Under the pieces are notes generated by a model, which had not been told where the DNA came from, did not search any database, and saw only the letters and a list, made by a program, of their open reading frames with translations. A program made the translations under genes and the position numbers. Below, piece after piece: positions 7,343 to 9,099 of a DNA stretch of 9,099 nucleotides. Within the stretch, counting starts at the first letter, position 1. Every line of letters begins with the position of its first letter. Origin of the DNA: Candidatus Parabacteroides intestinavium (GTDB taxonomy: Bacteria; Bacteroidota; Bacteroidia; Bacteroidales; Tannerellaceae); assembly GCA_019118725.1 (NCBI GenBank), contig DWYO01000248.1, positions 1-9,099 on the forward strand. Reading direction: 5' to 3'.

Positions 7343-7663
7343 ATGTTATTGACTACAACAAACACGCTGGAAGGAAAGCGTATCGTGACTTATTACGGCA
7401 TCGTCTCGGGCGAGACTATTATCGGAGCCAATATATTCAAGGACTTTTTTGCCGGTATCCGTGATATCATCGGCGGACGTTCCGGTTCGTATGAGAAAGT
7501 ATTGCGCGAGGCGAAAGACATCGCCCTGAAAGAAATGTCTGAACAAGCCGAAAGAATGGGAGCCAATGCGGTGATTGCCATCGACTTGGACTACGAATCG
7601 GTAGGCGATACAGGAAGTATGTTAATGGTTACAGCCTCCGGTACGGCGGTAAGATACGAATAA
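7343..7663 (+). CDS. ybjQ: YbjQ/UPF0145 family protein
   Basis: This 106-residue cytoplasmic protein belongs to the YbjQ/UPF0145 family (sometimes described as a heavy-metal-binding domain), small proteins that form pentamers in known structures and whose biochemical role is not established. Family marks are TLEGKRIVTYYGIVSGETIIG (within 8-28), the GGRSGSYEKVL segment (44-54) and GANAVIAIDLDY (73-84). The length is the family norm. The start is well supported: ATG is preceded by a strong AGGAGG (7330-7335) with a seven-base spacer, unusually good for a Bacteroidetes gene. It is transcribed alone, divergent from the glycosyltransferase, and followed within seven bases by a strong hairpin. No metal-binding cysteine or histidine cluster is visible, so the heavy-metal label should not be taken as function. 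Confidence 0.93.
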   Translation: MLLTTTNTLEGKRIVTYYGIVSGETIIGANIFKDFFAGIRDIIGGRSGSYEKVLREAKDIALKEMSEQAERMGANAVIAIDLDYESVGDTGSMLMVTASGTAVRYE

Positions 7664-7669
7664 ATGAAA

Positions 7670-7723
7670 GAAGCTGTTTTGGAATTTCTTCCCTAAAATT
7701 CCGAAGAAATTCAAAACAGCTTC
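7670..7723. repeat. Long palindromic hairpin after ybjQ
   Basis: The left arm (7670-7691, GAAGCTGTTTTG then GAATTTCTTC) pairs with the right arm (7703-7723) along 21 base pairs, interrupted only by one extra G in the left arm; the loop is 11 bases. Seven bases separate the ybjQ stop codon from it, so it probably ends ybjQ transcription. TAAAAAAAA follows on the plus strand, which is not a T tract in that direction, but minus-strand transcripts arriving from rpsO would meet TTTTTTTTA ahead of it. Its right arm recurs inverted at 7196-7220, so this is a repeat family rather than a simple terminator. Confidence 0.8.
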
Positions 7724-7816
7724 TAAAAAAAATTGAAATTTTAAATCCAAACTTTGTGAAACGATGAAAAAGCAAACTTCAACTTTCAACTAATTTCAAC
7801 AAACCATCCTACCGGT

Positions 7817-8086
7817 TTACTTTCTGATACCTAATTCTTTGATGATGGCACGATAACGTTCAATATCTACCCGAATCAGATAATCCAGCAAACGGCGGCG
7901 CTTACCAACCAGCATCTTCAAGGCTCTTTCCGTAGAATAATCTTTGTGATTCTTTTTCAAGTGCTCTGTCAAATGACTGATACGATACGTAAACAACGCA
8001 ATCTGGCTTTCAGCTGAACCTGTGTTAGTAGCCGACTTACCATACTTTTCGAAAATTTCTTTTTTCTTTTCTGAATCCAAATACAT
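7817..8086 (-). CDS. rpsO: 30S ribosomal protein S15
   Basis: This 89-residue protein is ribosomal protein uS15, a primary binder of the central domain of 16S rRNA that contacts the 50S subunit at bridge B4. The full-length family pattern is present: a GSAESQIALFTYRI stretch (23-36), LTEHLKKNHKDYS (39-51) containing the rRNA-contacting His and Asp, and VGKRRRLLDYL (60-70). The length equals that of most bacterial S15 proteins. It is monocistronic, with a near-consensus promoter and a leader of about 40 bases. I saw no clear pseudoknot of the E. coli autoregulatory type in that AT-rich leader. A weak AAACC/GGTTT hairpin (7801-7818) overlaps its stop codon. Confidence 0.98.
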   Translation of the reverse strand: MYLDSEKKKEIFEKYGKSATNTGSAESQIALFTYRISHLTEHLKKNHKDYSTERALKMLVGKRRRLLDYLIRVDIERYRAIIKELGIRK

Positions 8087-8134
8087 GATCCTAATACTTT
8101 ATAATAAATTAATACTATGTTATTTAAGCGAGTG

Positions 8135-8166
8135 CAAAGGTAGACAATCTTCGAAAGATAAACAAA
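8135..8166 (-). promoter_or_regulatory. rpsO promoter, Bacteroidetes consensus
   Basis: On the minus strand TTTG (complement of 8163-8166) and TACCTTTG (complement of 8135-8142) are separated by exactly 20 bases, an ideal fit to the primary sigma factor consensus of Bacteroidetes. Transcription would start near 8128, about 40 bases before the rpsO ATG. This is the best promoter in the window and supports the phylum assignment. Confidence 0.85.
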
Positions 8167-8243
8167 TTATTTAGCGGAAAATATTTTACGGCTGTAGATC
8201 TTTGTTCCTATTTTTATGTCCTTTTTGCCTTGTTTTGTCCTTT

Positions 8244-8366
8244 TTACCGGCTTATTCCCTCTTTCCAGATTCTCTTTACCGGCTGGATGAAGCGTTCGAT
8301 CAGCCTCAGGTCGTCGGTGATGATATCGGCGGTTGTCGGCATCTCCTGCAGGACAGGCAGCGTATG
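8244..8366 (-). pseudogene. Unrecognised coding-like C-terminal tail
   Basis: The minus-strand frame ending at the TAA of 8244-8246 reads for 40 codons like a protein C-terminus: HTLPVLQEMPTTADIITDD, then LRLIERFIQPVKRIWKEGISR. The mix of acidic, hydrophobic and basic residues looks natural, whereas the other two minus-strand frames here are low-quality (one stops, the other is rich in Arg, His and Pro). A small ATG-started reading of 46 codons exists from about 8384 with AAGGAGG just ahead, but I think that is chance. It is directly downstream of, and in a different frame from, the broken C39 exporter fragment. It could be a frameshifted end of that gene or the end of another gene joined by deletion. 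I do not recognise the family. Confidence 0.35.
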
Positions 8367-8376
8367 GCCGCTTCTC

Positions 8377-8751
8377 CGGCACATCCTCCTTCAGCTGCCG
8401 CAGCGTGATCCGCACGCCCGATGTCCGGAACCCGATGACGGTGTGTCATAATTGCAAACTGCTGCGTTATTTTCGGAATTCGGGCTAAGTCATTTACTCC
8501 AGTAAACTCCTGTCGCCCTCATCCTCAATGCCTTGCATTTTGCTAATTCAGACACACCTTACTGGGGTTGCATCAAAACATTCATTTTGACACAGCCCCA
8601 TCGACACCCCTTCCCGCGTGATGAACGCCTTGTCGCGCAGCGTTTCCAGCGAATAACGCCGCCCGTAGTATCTGGCAATCATCCGCAAACAGGTCGGACC
8701 GCAGTCCATACTATCCAACTGGGTGTAATGGGGAAACCGGTCTGTTGTCAT
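8377..8751 (-). pseudogene. Broken C39-peptidase ABC exporter (peptidase domain only)
   Basis: The ATG at 8751 opens a reading frame of 51 residues that is the start of a C39 peptidase domain, as found on ABC exporters that cleave double-glycine leaders from bacteriocins and similar peptides. FPHYTQLDSMDCGPTCLRMIA carries the oxyanion Gln11 and the nucleophile Cys17, followed by YSLETLRDKAFITREGVS. At 8599 the dispersed repeat begins, and the frame stops within it after a few foreign residues. On the other side (8377-8439) the domain resumes in the same frame as VIGFRTSGVRITLRQLKEDVP. About eight to ten residues expected between the parts are missing. After that, the catalytic His region (normally near VHW), the membrane helices and the ATPase are absent. 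The gene is therefore dead. The start is 21 bases after the stop codon of the Rpn-type gene. Confidence 0.82.
8441..8599. repeat. Dispersed repeat, copy 2, inside the C39 exporter gene
   Basis: Positions 8464-8599 are 97% identical to 1-136 in the same orientation. The right border is sharp: identity with copy 1 ends at 8599, where C39-coding sequence starts. The left border is inferred at about 8441, because GTGTGTCATAATTG (8441-8454) resembles the opposite end read in reverse (CTGTGTCAAAATG) and C39-coding sequence resumes at 8439. That gives an element of roughly 159 bases with imperfect terminal inverted repeats and the terminal hairpin at 8564-8599. I see no obvious target-site duplication. 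Confidence 0.8.
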
Positions 8752-8772
8752 TTTTTCGTGTAATCCCAAAGG

Positions 8773-9099
8773 TCATTCTTTTTTGAGGATGTTTTCTACT
8801 TCTTGCACTGGCAATCCGGTGGCTTGAACGATCTGTTCCACCGACAATCCCAAAGCTTGCAGATTGCGAGCGGTTTGCAGCAAGGCTTCTCTTTGCCCTT
8901 CTTTACGTCCTTCTTTTAATCCTTCCGCTCTACCTTCCGCTTTGCCTTCTGCTCTACCTTCCATGCGCCCCTCTTCCCTTTCTGTAATAATATTGTCTTT
9001 CAGTATCACGATATTGTCCAAATGGCGGTAATAGGCCGAACGCTCATCCGGCGACATCTGGGTTATCCGCAACATCTCACGGGCCTGCTCCAGACCCGG
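8773..9099 (-). CDS. Rpn-family nuclease/transposase, C-terminal part (runs off window)
   Basis: The reading frame is open to the window edge, so the gene starts beyond 9099; the visible 108 residues begin PGLEQAREMLRITQMSPDER. This is the C-terminal part of a PD-(D/E)XK nuclease family transposase (Rpn, recombination-promoting nuclease). The visible marks are the SPDERSAYYRHLDNI segment, then a tetrad repeat EGRM EGRA EGKA EGRA EGLK EGRK EGQR, and a final helix pair QALGLSVEQIVQATGLPVQEVENIL. The repeat and terminal small helical domain are characteristic of these proteins. The catalytic PD-(D/E)XK core is outside the window, so activity cannot be judged. Rpn proteins promote RecA-independent recombination in E. 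coli, and recent work links some to phage defence. The broken C39 exporter begins 21 bases downstream. Confidence 0.82.
   Translation of the reverse strand, partial: PGLEQAREMLRITQMSPDERSAYYRHLDNIVILKDNIITEREEGRMEGRAEGKAEGRAEGLKEGRKEGQREALLQTARNLQALGLSVEQIVQATGLPVQEVENILKKE

Noticed and set aside
7774..7803. Three TTCAAC motifs in a row downstream of rpsO, considered as an operator or short array
   Set aside because: The units are only six bases, irregularly spaced (7 then 10 bases) and in AT-rich non-coding DNA; nothing supports a binding site or CRISPR-like array.
8087..8134. rpsO leader considered as an S15-binding autoregulatory RNA
   Set aside because: It is about 40 bases of AT-rich sequence without a clear stem or pseudoknot; two AGTATTA direct repeats do not form a fold.
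8217..8248. Direct repeat TGTCCTTTTTGCC / TGTCCTTTTTACC
   Set aside because: It is a 13-base near-repeat in low-complexity T-rich sequence after a stop codon; chance or minor slippage is enough to explain it.

Overview
The window looks like chromosomal DNA from a gut Bacteroidales bacterium, most likely Parabacteroides or a close relative; the genus is inferred from gene content, not proven. Supporting signs are a GH92 mannosidase lipoprotein, a DUF4251 protein, a two-gene LysO exporter, a class III fructose-1,6-bisphosphatase, and promoters of the Bacteroidetes type (TTTG, about 20 bases, TAnnTTTG).

Layout: positions 1-136 hold one copy of a dispersed repeat. A GH92 lipoprotein (172-2430, minus) is divergent from a LysO-type lysine exporter split into two overlapping genes (2536-3440, plus). 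These converge, across a shared hairpin, on a secreted DUF4251 protein with a coiled coil (3448-4050, minus). Next is a glycosyltransferase-fructose bisphosphatase operon (7186 down to 4194, minus), with back-to-back promoters toward a ybjQ-like UPF0145 gene (7343-7663, plus). rpsO (ribosomal protein S15, 7817-8086, minus) follows with a textbook promoter. The right end (8244-9099) is accessory and decayed: an unrecognised coding-like tail, a C39-peptidase ABC exporter gene broken by a second copy of the dispersed repeat, and the C-terminal part of an Rpn-family nuclease/transposase running off the window edge.

From 172 to about 8170 the genes are mostly housekeeping: sugar trimming, amino-acid export, gluconeogenesis, glycan synthesis and translation. 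The most unusual signals are the repeats. A 136-base sequence occurs twice in the same orientation, 97% identical, about 8.3 kb apart; each copy ends in a strong hairpin and one sits inside the exporter gene. A smaller palindromic repeat lies in the glycosyltransferase leader and again just after ybjQ. I see no CRISPR array, tRNA, rRNA or clear new defence system.
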